From: Marinilabiliaceae bacterium JC040
GTDB taxonomy: Bacteria > Bacteroidota > Bacteroidia > Bacteroidales > Marinifilaceae
Length of the DNA stretch: 64,000 nucleotides
Assembly: GCA_022496785.1 (NCBI GenBank)
Contig: SNAP01000005.1
Span: 62,662-126,661 of the forward strand
Direction of reading: 5' to 3'
Program-made: the position numbers and the translations under genes
The notes under the pieces: model-generated
Databases searched by the model: none
What the model was told of the DNA's origin: nothing
The model's input: only the letters and a program-made list of their open reading frames with translations
Shown: positions 54,749-63,656 of the stretch, piece after piece
Position numbering within the stretch: position 1 is the stretch's first letter
Layout: the number at the start of each line of letters is the position of its first letter

Positions 54749-54819
54749 CTCTGTCTAATTTTTATTATTTATATTTTAATGATTTCTATATTTTGTAGTG
54801 CTTATAAGTGCACTTCGAT

Positions 54820-54912
54820 AGTCATAAAGCAAATGCTGTGCCAAAAATTTATACCTTGTCTGTATATGTCAAAAAGTCATACTCTAAAACTATTGCAGTC
54901 ATATTACGACTG
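54820..54912 (+). promoter_or_regulatory. Repeated AGTCATA elements and palindrome in the dnaK upstream region
   Basis: AGTCATA occurs three times on the plus strand at 54820-54826, 54875-54881 and 54897-54903, at offsets of 55 and 22 bases (multiples of 11). The last copy is part of the palindrome CAGTC-7-GACTG (54896-54912). Candidate sites for a regulator of dnaK or the divergent helicase gene; inference only. Confidence 0.4.
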
Positions 54913-54964
54913 ACATATGTATTTATTATTCCATTTTAATACCTTTGCAGCATAAGAGAGATTT

Positions 54965-56272
54965 ATGAAGATTAAAGATATTTTACAGAATTTGCATATC
55001 GACGAGATGAACGCTATGCAAAAAGAGGCTTTTGATTATATAAGCAGAAAGAATGATGTTGTTTTGCTGTCACCTACTGGTTCGGGTAAAACATTGGCTT
55101 TCCTATTGCCTATTTTGTCGAGAATTAATACTAAGGTTCAGAATGTTCAAGCACTTATACTTGTACCTTCCAGAGAGTTGGCTCTACAAATAGAACAAGT
55201 GTTTAAATCGATGAGAACAGGTTTAAAAGTTAATTCTTGCTACGGTGGGCACGATATTAAAGTTGAAAAGAATAATCTTATTCATCCCCCTTATATATTA
55301 GTTGGTACTCCTGGACGAATTGCCGATCACATTAGAAGAGAACATTTCTCTTGCGAGGATATTCATACTTTGATTCTTGATGAGTATGACAAATCTCTTC
55401 AATTAGGATTTAAAGAGGAAATGAGCTTTATTATTTCAGAATTAAAGAATGTGAAGCAAAAGATTCTTACTTCTGCCACTAAACTAGATGAGATTCCAAA
55501 TTTTACTGATATTAATAAGTTTAAAGAGATTAACTATCTGGTTGACTTGATTAATACTAATATACAGAAAAGAATTGTTAGAGCTGAAGAAAACGATAAA
55601 TTGGATGTTCTGTACAGACTGTTATGTACTCTTGGAAACGAATCTTCCTTAATCTTCTGTAATCATAGAGCTGCTGTTGAAAGAATTAGCGATCATCTTT
55701 TCGATTTAGGTATTATTCATGATACTTTTCATGGTGGACTAGATCAGGATGTGAGAGAACGATCTCTTTTAAAATTTAGAAATGGAAGTATAAATACTCT
55801 AGTAACTACAGATTTAGCTGCTAGAGGTCTTGATATTCCAGAAATTAACAATGTTATTCACTATCAAGCTAGCTATAAGGAAGACGATTATATCCATAGA
55901 ACGGGTAGAACTGCCAGAATGAATGCAAATGGGAAATCGTATATTCTTTTAGGTGCTGAAGAAGATATTCCTGAATATATAAAAGAGATTCCACCTGAAG
56001 AATTTATACCTTCTGAAGTTGTTTTACCAGAACAAACAGAATGGATTACTGTATATATCGCTGGTGGTAAGAAAGATAAGATAAACAAAATTGATATTGT
56101 TGGTGTCTTTTGTAAGACTGGAAAACTTGATAAAAACGATATCGGTATTATTGAAGTTAAAGATTTTACTTCTTATGTTGCTATTAAACGTTCTAAAGTA
56201 AAAAGTCTTATAAAAAATCTAAAAGGAGAGAAAATTAAAAGAAAAAAACTTAAAATTGCAGTGTCAAAATAA
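54965..56272 (+). CDS. DEAD-box RNA helicase with DbpA-type C-terminal domain
   Basis: A 435-residue helicase: Q-motif MNAMQKEAF, motif I SPTGSGKT, Ia VPSRELAL, motif II reads DEYD (LDEYDKSL) rather than DEAD, motif III SAT, motif V TTDLAARGLD, VI HRTGRTARM. A C-terminal RNA-binding domain of about 75 residues (TVYIAGGKKDKINKIDIVGVF) resembles the DbpA domain that recognises 23S rRNA, followed by a short basic end. The Y in motif II is a substitution that still keeps the catalytic D and E. A -7 element TACCTTTG (54940-54947) lies 17 bases upstream. Second helicase of this architecture in the window. Confidence 0.93.
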   Translation: MKIKDILQNLHIDEMNAMQKEAFDYISRKNDVVLLSPTGSGKTLAFLLPILSRINTKVQNVQALILVPSRELALQIEQVFKSMRTGLKVNSCYGGHDIKVEKNNLIHPPYILVGTPGRIADHIRREHFSCEDIHTLILDEYDKSLQLGFKEEMSFIISELKNVKQKILTSATKLDEIPNFTDINKFKEINYLVDLINTNIQKRIVRAEENDKLDVLYRLLCTLGNESSLIFCNHRAAVERISDHLFDLGIIHDTFHGGLDQDVRERSLLKFRNGSINTLVTTDLAARGLDIPEINNVIHYQASYKEDDYIHRTGRTARMNANGKSYILLGAEEDIPEYIKEIPPEEFIPSEVVLPEQTEWITVYIAGGKKDKINKIDIVGVFCKTGKLDKNDIGIIEVKDFTSYVAIKRSKVKSLIKNLKGEKIKRKKLKIAVSK

Positions 56273-56331
56273 TATTTTGAGTTTTTCACATTGTTAATAA
56301 GTAGTTTTTTTATTACCTTTATTAAAGTTAT

Positions 56332-56547
56332 ATGTTAAAAAAAGCACTAATGAGAAAAGACAAACGACTTCGAATTAGGAAATTGCGAACAAAATTCTAT
56401 AATGGGACTTTAACCCCAGAAGAAAAAGACGAACTTTTCTACCACTACAGACATCTTTGTCCTAGAGGAAAAGTTAATGAATTTATTATTCGTAATTTCT
56501 TGTCTCTAACAAATCCTAAAATGGGACTTGGTCTATTTAGAAAGTAG
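56332..56547 (+). CDS. Small basic protein of unknown function
   Basis: A 71-residue, strongly basic protein (MLKKALMRKDKRLRIRKLR ...) with TLTPEEKDELFYHYRHL in the middle, suggesting two or three helices. It lies 59 bases downstream of the DEAD-box helicase gene and in the same direction. The amphipathic pattern and a following weak terminator favour a real gene, perhaps RNA- or ribosome-associated; no family recognised. Confidence 0.55.
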   Translation: MLKKALMRKDKRLRIRKLRTKFYNGTLTPEEKDELFYHYRHLCPRGKVNEFIIRNFLSLTNPKMGLGLFRK

Positions 56548-56565
56548 AAATATCTTTTTCTAAAT

Positions 56566-56590
56566 AGGCTATTCCCTAGCCTTCTTTCTT
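56566..56590 (+). terminator. Possible terminator after the small basic protein
   Basis: AGGCTA (56566-56571) pairs with TAGCCT (56577-56582), then a T/C-rich tail TCTTTCTTCT. An 11-bp inverted repeat (56533-56543 with 56557-56567) overlaps the stop codon just before it and may compete. Confidence 0.5.
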
Positions 56591-56593
56591 CTA

Positions 56594-57157
56594 TTATTGG
56601 AAATATAAATGTTCTATTAATATTTTTGTTCCCAATAATATTAGAATTATTCCCCCTAATTTCTCAACAAAATTTCCTAAGTATTTTTCACATTTACTAC
56701 CTAATCTTATACCTATATAAGCAAAACTAAATGTCACTAAACTTATTACTATTGAAGGAAGTACAAGTGATGAGTATATAAATGCAAAACTTATTCCTAC
56801 TGCAAAGGCATCTATGCTTGTTGCTATCGATTGAGTGATTATTAGTGAATAAGAAAATCTTTTTTCTTTTTGAACCTCCGATTTATTCTGAAAAGATTCA
56901 TATAGCATCTTTCCTCCAATAAAACTTAAAAGTACAAAGGCTATCCAATGGTCTATCTCTTTAACGTATACATCTATTGTTTTACCTGCTATCCATCCTA
57001 ATATTGGTAAGCCACCCTGAAATATTGCTAATGAAAATGATATTAATAGCATTTGCTTGTGCTTTAAGTCTTTCATTACCATACCATCTGCTATTGCTAC
57101 GGCGAAAGAATCCATCGACAAACCTATTGCTAATAGTAGTATTGCAAAAGAATCCAT
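56594..57157 (-). CDS. mntP: Manganese efflux pump MntP
   Basis: A 187-residue membrane protein with six helices in two repeats of the MntP (DUF204) family: LLLAIGLSMDSFAVAIADG (residues 5-23) and TQSIATSIDAFAVGISFAF (about 110-128), each with the conserved D in a helix (SMDS, SIDA). It exports manganese from the cytoplasm. No yybP-ykoY riboswitch is visible in the short region upstream. A -7 element lies at 57185-57192 on the minus strand. Confidence 0.93.
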   Translation of the reverse strand: MDSFAILLLAIGLSMDSFAVAIADGMVMKDLKHKQMLLISFSLAIFQGGLPILGWIAGKTIDVYVKEIDHWIAFVLLSFIGGKMLYESFQNKSEVQKEKRFSYSLIITQSIATSIDAFAVGISFAFIYSSLVLPSIVISLVTFSFAYIGIRLGSKCEKYLGNFVEKLGGIILILLGTKILIEHLYFQ

Positions 57158-57254
57158 TTATTGTATTTGTATTGTTTTCCGTCACAAAAATAATGATTAT
57201 TTGCAATTATACTAATGTTTTTCTATTTCCACACTGATTATTAAGGAGATATAT

Positions 57255-57286
57255 AAAAATAGGTACGACAAAATTGCCGTACCTAT
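57255..57286 (-). terminator. Terminator of the amino-acid fermentation operon
   Basis: ATAGGTACG (57259-57267... with one inner base) pairs with CGTACCTAT (57278-57286), followed by a short A-run on the left (T on the minus strand). Lies 53 bases beyond the aminotransferase stop. Confidence 0.8.
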
Positions 57287-57338
57287 GTATAAATATTATC
57301 TAGCATGAATCTAGATATTTTGAATTTAGATTATAACC

Positions 57339-58658
57339 TTAGTGATTAGCTTTAAATGCTTTTAATCTTTCCTCTAGTATTGGGAATTGATTGTCTGCTA
57401 TAAATGAAACACAAGCTCTTAAACCTTCAGTTCTTTCACTTCCTGTTCCTGCCAATGATATAGCTGATATTCCGTAATACATTAATTCTTCTACTAAATC
57501 GAATCCTTCAAATCCAGGATATGATATTGTGAAGTAAAATCCATCTGCAATAGGTGCTTCTTGATCTTTATCGTAAACAATACTAAATCCATTCTCTGTG
57601 AATAATTTCTTTGCCTTAGCTGCTCTATCACCATATTTTCTTACAACTTCCCATGGTTTATATACGCCATCGTTTGTTGCTTTCAATAGTGCTGCTAGTC
57701 CTTTCTGTGCTGAATGAGTTACTCCTGCTGTTGATGCATAAAGAGTTCCATAAGCTACTGAATGTCCAAAGTTTGCTGAAGAATAATAGTCTAGCAAGTC
57801 CTTATGTTCTGAATTGAATAGTTTTTCCGACATTACCATCATACCAACTCTTTGTCCTGCATAAGAGAATGCTTTAGACGAAGATATCATTAAAATATAA
57901 TTGTCTGTGTATTTTGCAACTGTTGGTTGGAATGGAGCTTCTCCTGGAACAGATAAATCTTTACGGAAGTCCATAGCGAAATATGCTAAATCTTCTTCTA
58001 TAACAACTCCATATTTATTAGATAGTTCACCAATTATTTTTAATTCTTCTTCTGTGAAACATATCCATGATGGATTGTTAGGGTTTGAATATAATATAGT
58101 AGATACTTTACCATCTTTAAGTTTAGATTCTAAAGCTTCTCTTAATTTTTCTCCTCTATAGTTGTATACATCTAGAGTATCCATTTTAAGACCTAACATC
58201 TTAACAAGAGCTTTGTGTACAGGGAATCCTGGATCGATAAATAAAATAGTATCTTTTTCTTTATTCATACGTCCTGCAACCATAAATGTTGCAAAATTAC
58301 CATGAATAGATCCTACTGTTGGTACACAGTATTTAGGAGCTACGTCAACATCAATAAAATTCTTTACAAATCGAGAGATTTCATTCTTTAATTCTGGTAT
58401 TCCATCAATATCAGGGTACATACTTGCACATCCCTCATCAAGAGCTTTTTTCTCTGCATCTACTGCTATTTGAGGTGCTGGAAATCCTGGTATTCCCATT
58501 TCCATACGTATGAATTTATCTCCTGTTTGCTTTTCAATATTATCAATTAGGAATTTAATTTCACGTATTGATGCTTTACCTACTTTTTCGAAACCACTTT
58601 TGTCAATTACCGATTTTACCACCTCATAATCGATAGGTGTTTTTTTATTGTCTGTCAT
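57339..58658 (-). CDS. Class I/II PLP-dependent aminotransferase
   Basis: A 439-residue aminotransferase: N-terminal MGIPGFPAP substrate loop, SMYPDIDGIPELKNEISRF, YSNPNNPSW (PLP-ring aspartate/asparagine region), VVIEEDLAYFAMDF and the PLP lysine in ISSSKAFSYAGQRVG. The C-terminal domain has ISLAGTGSERTEGLRACVSF with the substrate-carboxylate arginine. It lies 26 bases after the ADP-forming synthetase gene and, given the indolepyruvate oxidoreductase in the same operon, probably deaminates aromatic or branched-chain amino acids to 2-keto acids; exact substrate not known. Confidence 0.9.
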   Translation of the reverse strand: MTDNKKTPIDYEVVKSVIDKSGFEKVGKASIREIKFLIDNIEKQTGDKFIRMEMGIPGFPAPQIAVDAEKKALDEGCASMYPDIDGIPELKNEISRFVKNFIDVDVAPKYCVPTVGSIHGNFATFMVAGRMNKEKDTILFIDPGFPVHKALVKMLGLKMDTLDVYNYRGEKLREALESKLKDGKVSTILYSNPNNPSWICFTEEELKIIGELSNKYGVVIEEDLAYFAMDFRKDLSVPGEAPFQPTVAKYTDNYILMISSSKAFSYAGQRVGMMVMSEKLFNSEHKDLLDYYSSANFGHSVAYGTLYASTAGVTHSAQKGLAALLKATNDGVYKPWEVVRKYGDRAAKAKKLFTENGFSIVYDKDQEAPIADGFYFTISYPGFEGFDLVEELMYYGISAISLAGTGSERTEGLRACVSFIADNQFPILEERLKAFKANH

Positions 58659-58684
58659 TGTTATATTTGTTTGTTTTTATTTCT

Positions 58685-60742
58685 CTATTTTTCAATTCTT
58701 ATTCTTGCATCTACTGCTGTTACAGTGTTTGCATTTCCTAAAAGAGGATTCAAATCTAATTCTTGGATTTCTGGTGCAACCTCTAATAGTGCTGACAGTC
58801 TGATTATGATTTCTACAAACTTGTCGATATTTACACCTTCACTTCCTCTTACTCCTTCAATAATCTTATACGATTTTAAAGATTTTATCATTCCCTCTGC
58901 TTCTTTCTTTCCAACAGGAATTAATGATGATGAAGTGTCTTTTAAGACCTCTATAAATATACCACCTAATCCACACAATATCAAATGTCCGAAATCGCCT
59001 TCTGCTTTTGCCCCTACAAAAAGCTCGGTTCCTGACAACATTGGCTGAATTAATATGGCTGTTGTGTCTTTAATTTGTATCATCCTATCGAATTCTTTTT
59101 CAACTTCTTCAGGACTATTTACATTAAGAACAACTCCTCCTACATCTGATTTATGTATAGGTCCTACCACTTTCATTACTAGTGGATAACCGACTTCTTC
59201 TGCCAACTTAATTGCTGCTTCTTTTGAATCTACAACTCCTTCTTTAGCTCTAGAAATTCCTGATGCATCAAGTAAATTTTGTATAGATTCTGGAGAGATA
59301 TAACCATTTTCACAAGATTCAATTATTGATCTTATTTTTTCATTATCAATCTTCACTGAACCTTCTTTTATAACAGGTTTTGGAGTGTTAAAGATGTTTA
59401 CTATCGCTTTTCCTACTCCTAATTCATCAGGGAAATATACTCTTTCTAATTCCTCAGTAAAATATTTTATCCTTTCTGCACCTGTAGTCATAGATGGCAA
59501 TATTGGATAAATAGGCTTTTTACATTCTTTAATTTTATCGGAAATAACTTTATATGCAGGACGAACATCCACTAATTCTGGATCTCCAAAAATAACTGCC
59601 ATTCCATCTATATTCTCGAATTTGTTTTCACAATAGTCAATGATTGTTCCTAATTGCTCAGCACTTCCTGTTGCTAAAAAGTCTATCGGATTCCCTACCG
59701 CAGAACCATCGTATAGTTCTTCTAGTAGTTCGTCGCAGTATTTACCTTCTAAATGGGGAATTTCAAGACCTCCTTTTGAAAGAACATCTGTTAGCATTAC
59801 TCCTGGACCACCAGCTTGTGTTATGATAGCAATATTCTTACCTTCTAATTCGTTTTGGCATAATACTCCAGCCACTTGAACTAGTTCTTCACGACCTTCG
59901 CAACGAATGATTCCTGCTTTATTAAAGATTGATTGTATTAGAACATCGGCACTAGCTAAAGCTCCTGTATGTGAAGATGCTGCTCTACTTCCTGCACTTG
60001 AACTACCTGATTTTATGGCTGCTATCTTACATCCTTTATTAATAAGAGATGATGCATGTTTTAAGAATTTTGATGGCTTTTTAATGTTCTCCATATATAT
60101 CAATTTGATACGAGAACTTGTTTGTGCATCAAAATTATTGTCCCAATATTCAAGTACTTCTTCAACTCCATTTTGAGCAGAATTACCTACTGCAAACATA
60201 CTAGCAAATTGAAGTCCTATTGCCATTCCCTCTTCTATAATGAAAGCTGCTGTTGCTCCCGATCCACTAACAAAATCACATCCTTTAGGATTTAATTTAG
60301 GAAGAGGTCCAGCAAATATTCCTGAATATGTAGGTGTTAATATACCTGTACAATTTGGACCTATTAAAGATGCATTGTTTTCGTTGCATATTCTTACAAT
60401 TTCTTTTTCTGCTTCTAAACCTTTTCCTCCTACTTCACTAAAACCTGCAGATAGAATAATGAATGCTTTAACTCCACATTTCTCTGCTAATGTTTTCACT
60501 GAATCTACTACAAAAGGAGCTGGTATACCAATGATTGCTAAATCGGCATGTTCTAGTTCTTCTGCATTTCTGTAACTAGTAATTCCTTGTACTATATCTT
60601 CTTTAGGATTTACAACATATAATTTACCTTGATATCCTTTATCTATTATATTTTTTAGAGCCTTTCCTGCAGGCTTAAATATTGAATTAGACCCTCCGAC
60701 AACAACTATTGACTGAGGATCCATTAATTCTTTATTTATCAT
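58685..60742 (-). CDS. ADP-forming acetate/acyl-CoA ligase, fused alpha-beta
   Basis: A 685-residue fused ADP-forming acyl-CoA synthetase: CoA-binding domain (VVVGGSNS, IIGIPAPFV), CoA-ligase domain with phospho-histidine H258 (RAASSHTGALAS), and a C-terminal ATP-grasp domain from about 455 (YPLVMKVVGPIHKSDVGGVVL, ILIQPMLSGTELFVGA, LDLNPLL). It converts acyl-CoA, ADP and phosphate to acid, CoA and ATP, the energy-yielding step of amino-acid fermentation. The start overlaps the end of the fused oxidoreductase gene by 11 bases; the aminotransferase follows 26 bases later. Confidence 0.93.
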   Translation of the reverse strand: MINKELMDPQSIVVVGGSNSIFKPAGKALKNIIDKGYQGKLYVVNPKEDIVQGITSYRNAEELEHADLAIIGIPAPFVVDSVKTLAEKCGVKAFIILSAGFSEVGGKGLEAEKEIVRICNENNASLIGPNCTGILTPTYSGIFAGPLPKLNPKGCDFVSGSGATAAFIIEEGMAIGLQFASMFAVGNSAQNGVEEVLEYWDNNFDAQTSSRIKLIYMENIKKPSKFLKHASSLINKGCKIAAIKSGSSSAGSRAASSHTGALASADVLIQSIFNKAGIIRCEGREELVQVAGVLCQNELEGKNIAIITQAGGPGVMLTDVLSKGGLEIPHLEGKYCDELLEELYDGSAVGNPIDFLATGSAEQLGTIIDYCENKFENIDGMAVIFGDPELVDVRPAYKVISDKIKECKKPIYPILPSMTTGAERIKYFTEELERVYFPDELGVGKAIVNIFNTPKPVIKEGSVKIDNEKIRSIIESCENGYISPESIQNLLDASGISRAKEGVVDSKEAAIKLAEEVGYPLVMKVVGPIHKSDVGGVVLNVNSPEEVEKEFDRMIQIKDTTAILIQPMLSGTELFVGAKAEGDFGHLILCGLGGIFIEVLKDTSSSLIPVGKKEAEGMIKSLKSYKIIEGVRGSEGVNIDKFVEIIIRLSALLEVAPEIQELDLNPLLGNANTVTAVDARIRIEK

Positions 60743-63245
60743 ATTCTCTTCCTTCTTTAAATGCTATACTATTAGCTTGTTTTATATTGTCGTTTGGAGA
60801 TAAATTCATTAAAGCTTTCATCCATATTCCTTCTGGTATCTTATTGAAAGGATCTAGACGAGATAATAGTCCAAGTACTACTACATTAGCAGATTTACCA
60901 GACATATCACCAAATGATTGTGCCACTTTAACAGCATCTATCTCTATTACATTATAATTCTCTATTTTCTTTCTTATATCCTCTAATTTAGGATAGTCTT
61001 CTATTTTTGTATTAGGTGGTAATGCTCTATATGTATTGAATAAAATTGTTCCATTAGGCTTTAATAAATCTAAAAATCCTGGACGAAGAACTTCACTCAT
61101 TTCCATTACAACTAATACATCGGCAGAACCTGGTGCTAGATTTGGAGAATATACATCACCACAAGCAAATGTTGATATTACTGGTCCTCCTAATTGAGCC
61201 ATTCCGTGAGTATCTCCTTTTACAATATGACTATCTGCGTAAGGAGTATTCATCATCATTGTTGAAAGTACTTTACCAAAGAATAAATTACCTTGACCAC
61301 CAATTCCTCTAATTGCTAAACGAAGCGATTTAGGTAGTTCCTCTTTAGAAATGCTTACTTCTTCTACTTCTATATTTTCAAATACTGGTGCTTTATCCGA
61401 TTTAGGTTTTTCTTCTATCTCCATTGGGATAATAGCTCCTACAGGACACATTTGTTTACAAACCTGTTCGTTGCTACCACAGTTTGTACACATAGATGTG
61501 AATATTGGACCTGTCTCTTTATCGAATTCTATACCCGGACAGATATTACATTTTCCACATTTTATACATACATCTTTGTCTATTGTAAGACTTCTTTTCT
61601 TCAATTTAGATGGTGTCATGTTCATACATGGACCTTCTAGTATCATTGTTGTAAATTCTCCATCTTCGGCTAGACTTAATGAATTCTTAAGCTCTGATTC
61701 TATTCCTTTTAAATCGTATGAATTTACAGTAACCACTCTTGCCTCTTCTGCTTCTTCTGCTTTTTGAAGATTGAATTTATTCTGCTCTCCAGCTAAATTA
61801 CAAGGTGAAGATGGTGCTGGTTGACCACCTGTCATGGCTGTAATTCTATTATCTAAAATGACTTTTACACCTGGTGTGTTTCTAAATACAGCATTTCGTG
61901 TAGCATCTAAACCTGAGTGACATTCACATGAGTCTCCTAGTACTGATATTGTTTTGTGAGCATATTCAGGACGTGATAGCACAAATCCTTGACGCATTGC
62001 ATCTGATCCACCCATACATAAACATGTATCAATAGCGTTTTGGAAGTAGATTAATGTTGAACAACCTATATCTCCAAAACTTGTAAATATTTTCTTTTGT
62101 TTTCTTAGCTTATTGACTGATTCACCAAATGCTCTGTATGGACAACCAGGACAAATTGCTGGTGGACGCATAACAGGTGGTATTCCTGCTTCTTCTGCTT
62201 TTGTCCTTTTTTCTATATCAATATGTTTAGATAATATTTCTATTATCATCTCAGGAGTATAGTCTGTTATTACTGAATATTTATCTTTTCCTATTGCTTC
62301 TATACCCATTAAACTAATTCTATCTTGTATGAATTTATCTCCATCTTCAAAAATGAATAGTTTTCCTTTTACTGAGTTTGCAAATTCTTTGATTTTCTCT
62401 TCTGGAAGAGGGTAAACTGTTCCTAGAGATAATATATTTGGTTTAAGTCCACAGATATTTAATGCTTCTTTTAACATTATTTCGCTCTCACCTGCAACAA
62501 TAACACCCCAATCTTCATTGCCTTTAATGCTTGTATTTAAAGAAGATGTTTCACACCATTTGGCTACTTCTGGTATTCTTATACTAGTTGCAGAATCGTA
62601 TCTTTCTCTTGCTAATTTAGGAATACTCATCCACGCTTTCATGTCTTTTCCTAATTCTCGTGGCTCTATTGTACGAGATTCACCTGTTTGAATTAGCCCT
62701 TCTGAATGACATAAAATTCCATTCGCTAAGATTACTACTGGAGTATTGTATTCTCTAGATAAATCTGCAGCATGCTTTGAAATTTCGTACATATCTTGAT
62801 GATTCTTTGGCTCAAGAACTGGAATTCTTGCTGAAGCAAAAAAGTGACGAAGATCTATTACATGTTGTGTACTTGAAGGTACGTAATCTGTTGCTACATA
62901 AAGTACCATTGCCCCTGCTGGTGCATTGTAAAATGCAGATGTTGTGATAGTATCTCCAGCTTGAAATGCTCCTGGAGTTTTCATTGTAACTAGAGTGTCA
63001 AAACCAGCTACAGAATGACCGATTCCCACAGCTACTGCTACTGCTTCGTTTACATCCCAACCGACTTGTATTAAATCTTGTACTTTAGATAAAGATTTGT
63101 CTATTACTTCTGTACTTGGTGTTCCTGGATAACCTTCAACACAGTGATATCCTGCATGCATTACCCCTAAAGCAAATGCTTGATTTCCTTGTAAAATGTA
63201 CTTAGTTCCGCTAGGAGCTTGTACCATCTCTTTAAAATTAGCCAT
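60732..63245 (-). CDS. Fused indolepyruvate:ferredoxin oxidoreductase (IorA-IorB)
   Basis: An 837-residue single-chain enzyme. IorA part: pyrimidine-binding half about 12-340 (GYPGTPSTEVID, DVNEAVAVAVG), TPP half about 360-545 (ICPGCPYRAF; TPP-Mg motif GDSCECHSG...N, 438-451; TAMTGGQPAPSS), then two [4Fe-4S] clusters C560, C563, C566, C569 (CIKCGKCNIC) and C586, C589, C596, C600. IorB part about 640-837 starts with RGIGGQGN at 646-653 and carries the gamma domain with HGMAQLGG. It oxidatively decarboxylates aryl-pyruvates to aryl-acetyl-CoA, reducing ferredoxin. The two subunits are usually separate, so the fusion is notable. Its upstream region has a long inverted repeat. Confidence 0.92.
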   Translation of the reverse strand: MANFKEMVQAPSGTKYILQGNQAFALGVMHAGYHCVEGYPGTPSTEVIDKSLSKVQDLIQVGWDVNEAVAVAVGIGHSVAGFDTLVTMKTPGAFQAGDTITTSAFYNAPAGAMVLYVATDYVPSSTQHVIDLRHFFASARIPVLEPKNHQDMYEISKHAADLSREYNTPVVILANGILCHSEGLIQTGESRTIEPRELGKDMKAWMSIPKLARERYDSATSIRIPEVAKWCETSSLNTSIKGNEDWGVIVAGESEIMLKEALNICGLKPNILSLGTVYPLPEEKIKEFANSVKGKLFIFEDGDKFIQDRISLMGIEAIGKDKYSVITDYTPEMIIEILSKHIDIEKRTKAEEAGIPPVMRPPAICPGCPYRAFGESVNKLRKQKKIFTSFGDIGCSTLIYFQNAIDTCLCMGGSDAMRQGFVLSRPEYAHKTISVLGDSCECHSGLDATRNAVFRNTPGVKVILDNRITAMTGGQPAPSSPCNLAGEQNKFNLQKAEEAEEARVVTVNSYDLKGIESELKNSLSLAEDGEFTTMILEGPCMNMTPSKLKKRSLTIDKDVCIKCGKCNICPGIEFDKETGPIFTSMCTNCGSNEQVCKQMCPVGAIIPMEIEEKPKSDKAPVFENIEVEEVSISKEELPKSLRLAIRGIGGQGNLFFGKVLSTMMMNTPYADSHIVKGDTHGMAQLGGPVISTFACGDVYSPNLAPGSADVLVVMEMSEVLRPGFLDLLKPNGTILFNTYRALPPNTKIEDYPKLEDIRKKIENYNVIEIDAVKVAQSFGDMSGKSANVVVLGLLSRLDPFNKIPEGIWMKALMNLSPNDNIKQANSIAFKEGREYDK

Positions 63246-63265
63246 TGTATTATATTATATCTTTA

Positions 63266-63324
63266 AAGAGAATATCTTTTGCATATATTACAAAAACATA
63301 ATCTATGCAAAAGACATATCTCTT
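63266..63324. repeat. Long imperfect inverted repeat upstream of iorAB
   Basis: Left arm 63266-63285 and right arm 63304-63324 pair through 11 perfect bp (TCTTTTGCATA), a small bulge, and AAGAGA/TCTCTT; the loop is 18 bases. It lies 20 to 80 bases before the iorAB start. It may be an operator or a leader hairpin. The rest of the 411-base gap (63246-63656) holds a second small palindrome TAGAAC-TAT-GTTCTA (63360-63374), a 6-bp hairpin AGAGAC/GTCTCT (63401-63423) and a -7 element TACTTTTG at 63631-63638 for the SulP gene; no gene is seen. Confidence 0.6.
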
Positions 63325-63656
63325 GCGTTATAGAATTATTGAATATTTTATTGGTTTTTTAGAACTATGTTCTAATAGAATAAGGCGTGTATGCCGCCAT
63401 AGAGACTATAGATATTCGTCTCTTTGTTTTATATTTCGGAACAAACTTTTGCTGTCTTTTAACATCGTTTGATTAATTGATTTATATTAAAATTCTCAGA
63501 TTTTAACTTCAATTTCTCAAAAATAGTAAAAATTTGCATATCATCTCTTAGAACGCTTATAAATTAGCTTATAAGCTATATTATAGGCATTAATAAAACT
63601 ATAAAAATACTTTATACATCTTTTAATTTTTACTTTTGCAGAAAATTAGAAAATGT

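Noticed and set aside
56533-56567. 11-bp inverted repeat at the end of the small basic protein gene as its terminator
   Set aside because: No T-run follows the right arm; the smaller GGCTA/TAGCC hairpin just after is a better candidate.
63401-63440. Hairpin AGAGAC/GTCTCT followed by TTGTTTT as a terminator
   Set aside because: Only six base pairs, an 11-base loop and a broken T-run, and there is no gene upstream on the plus strand for it to end.
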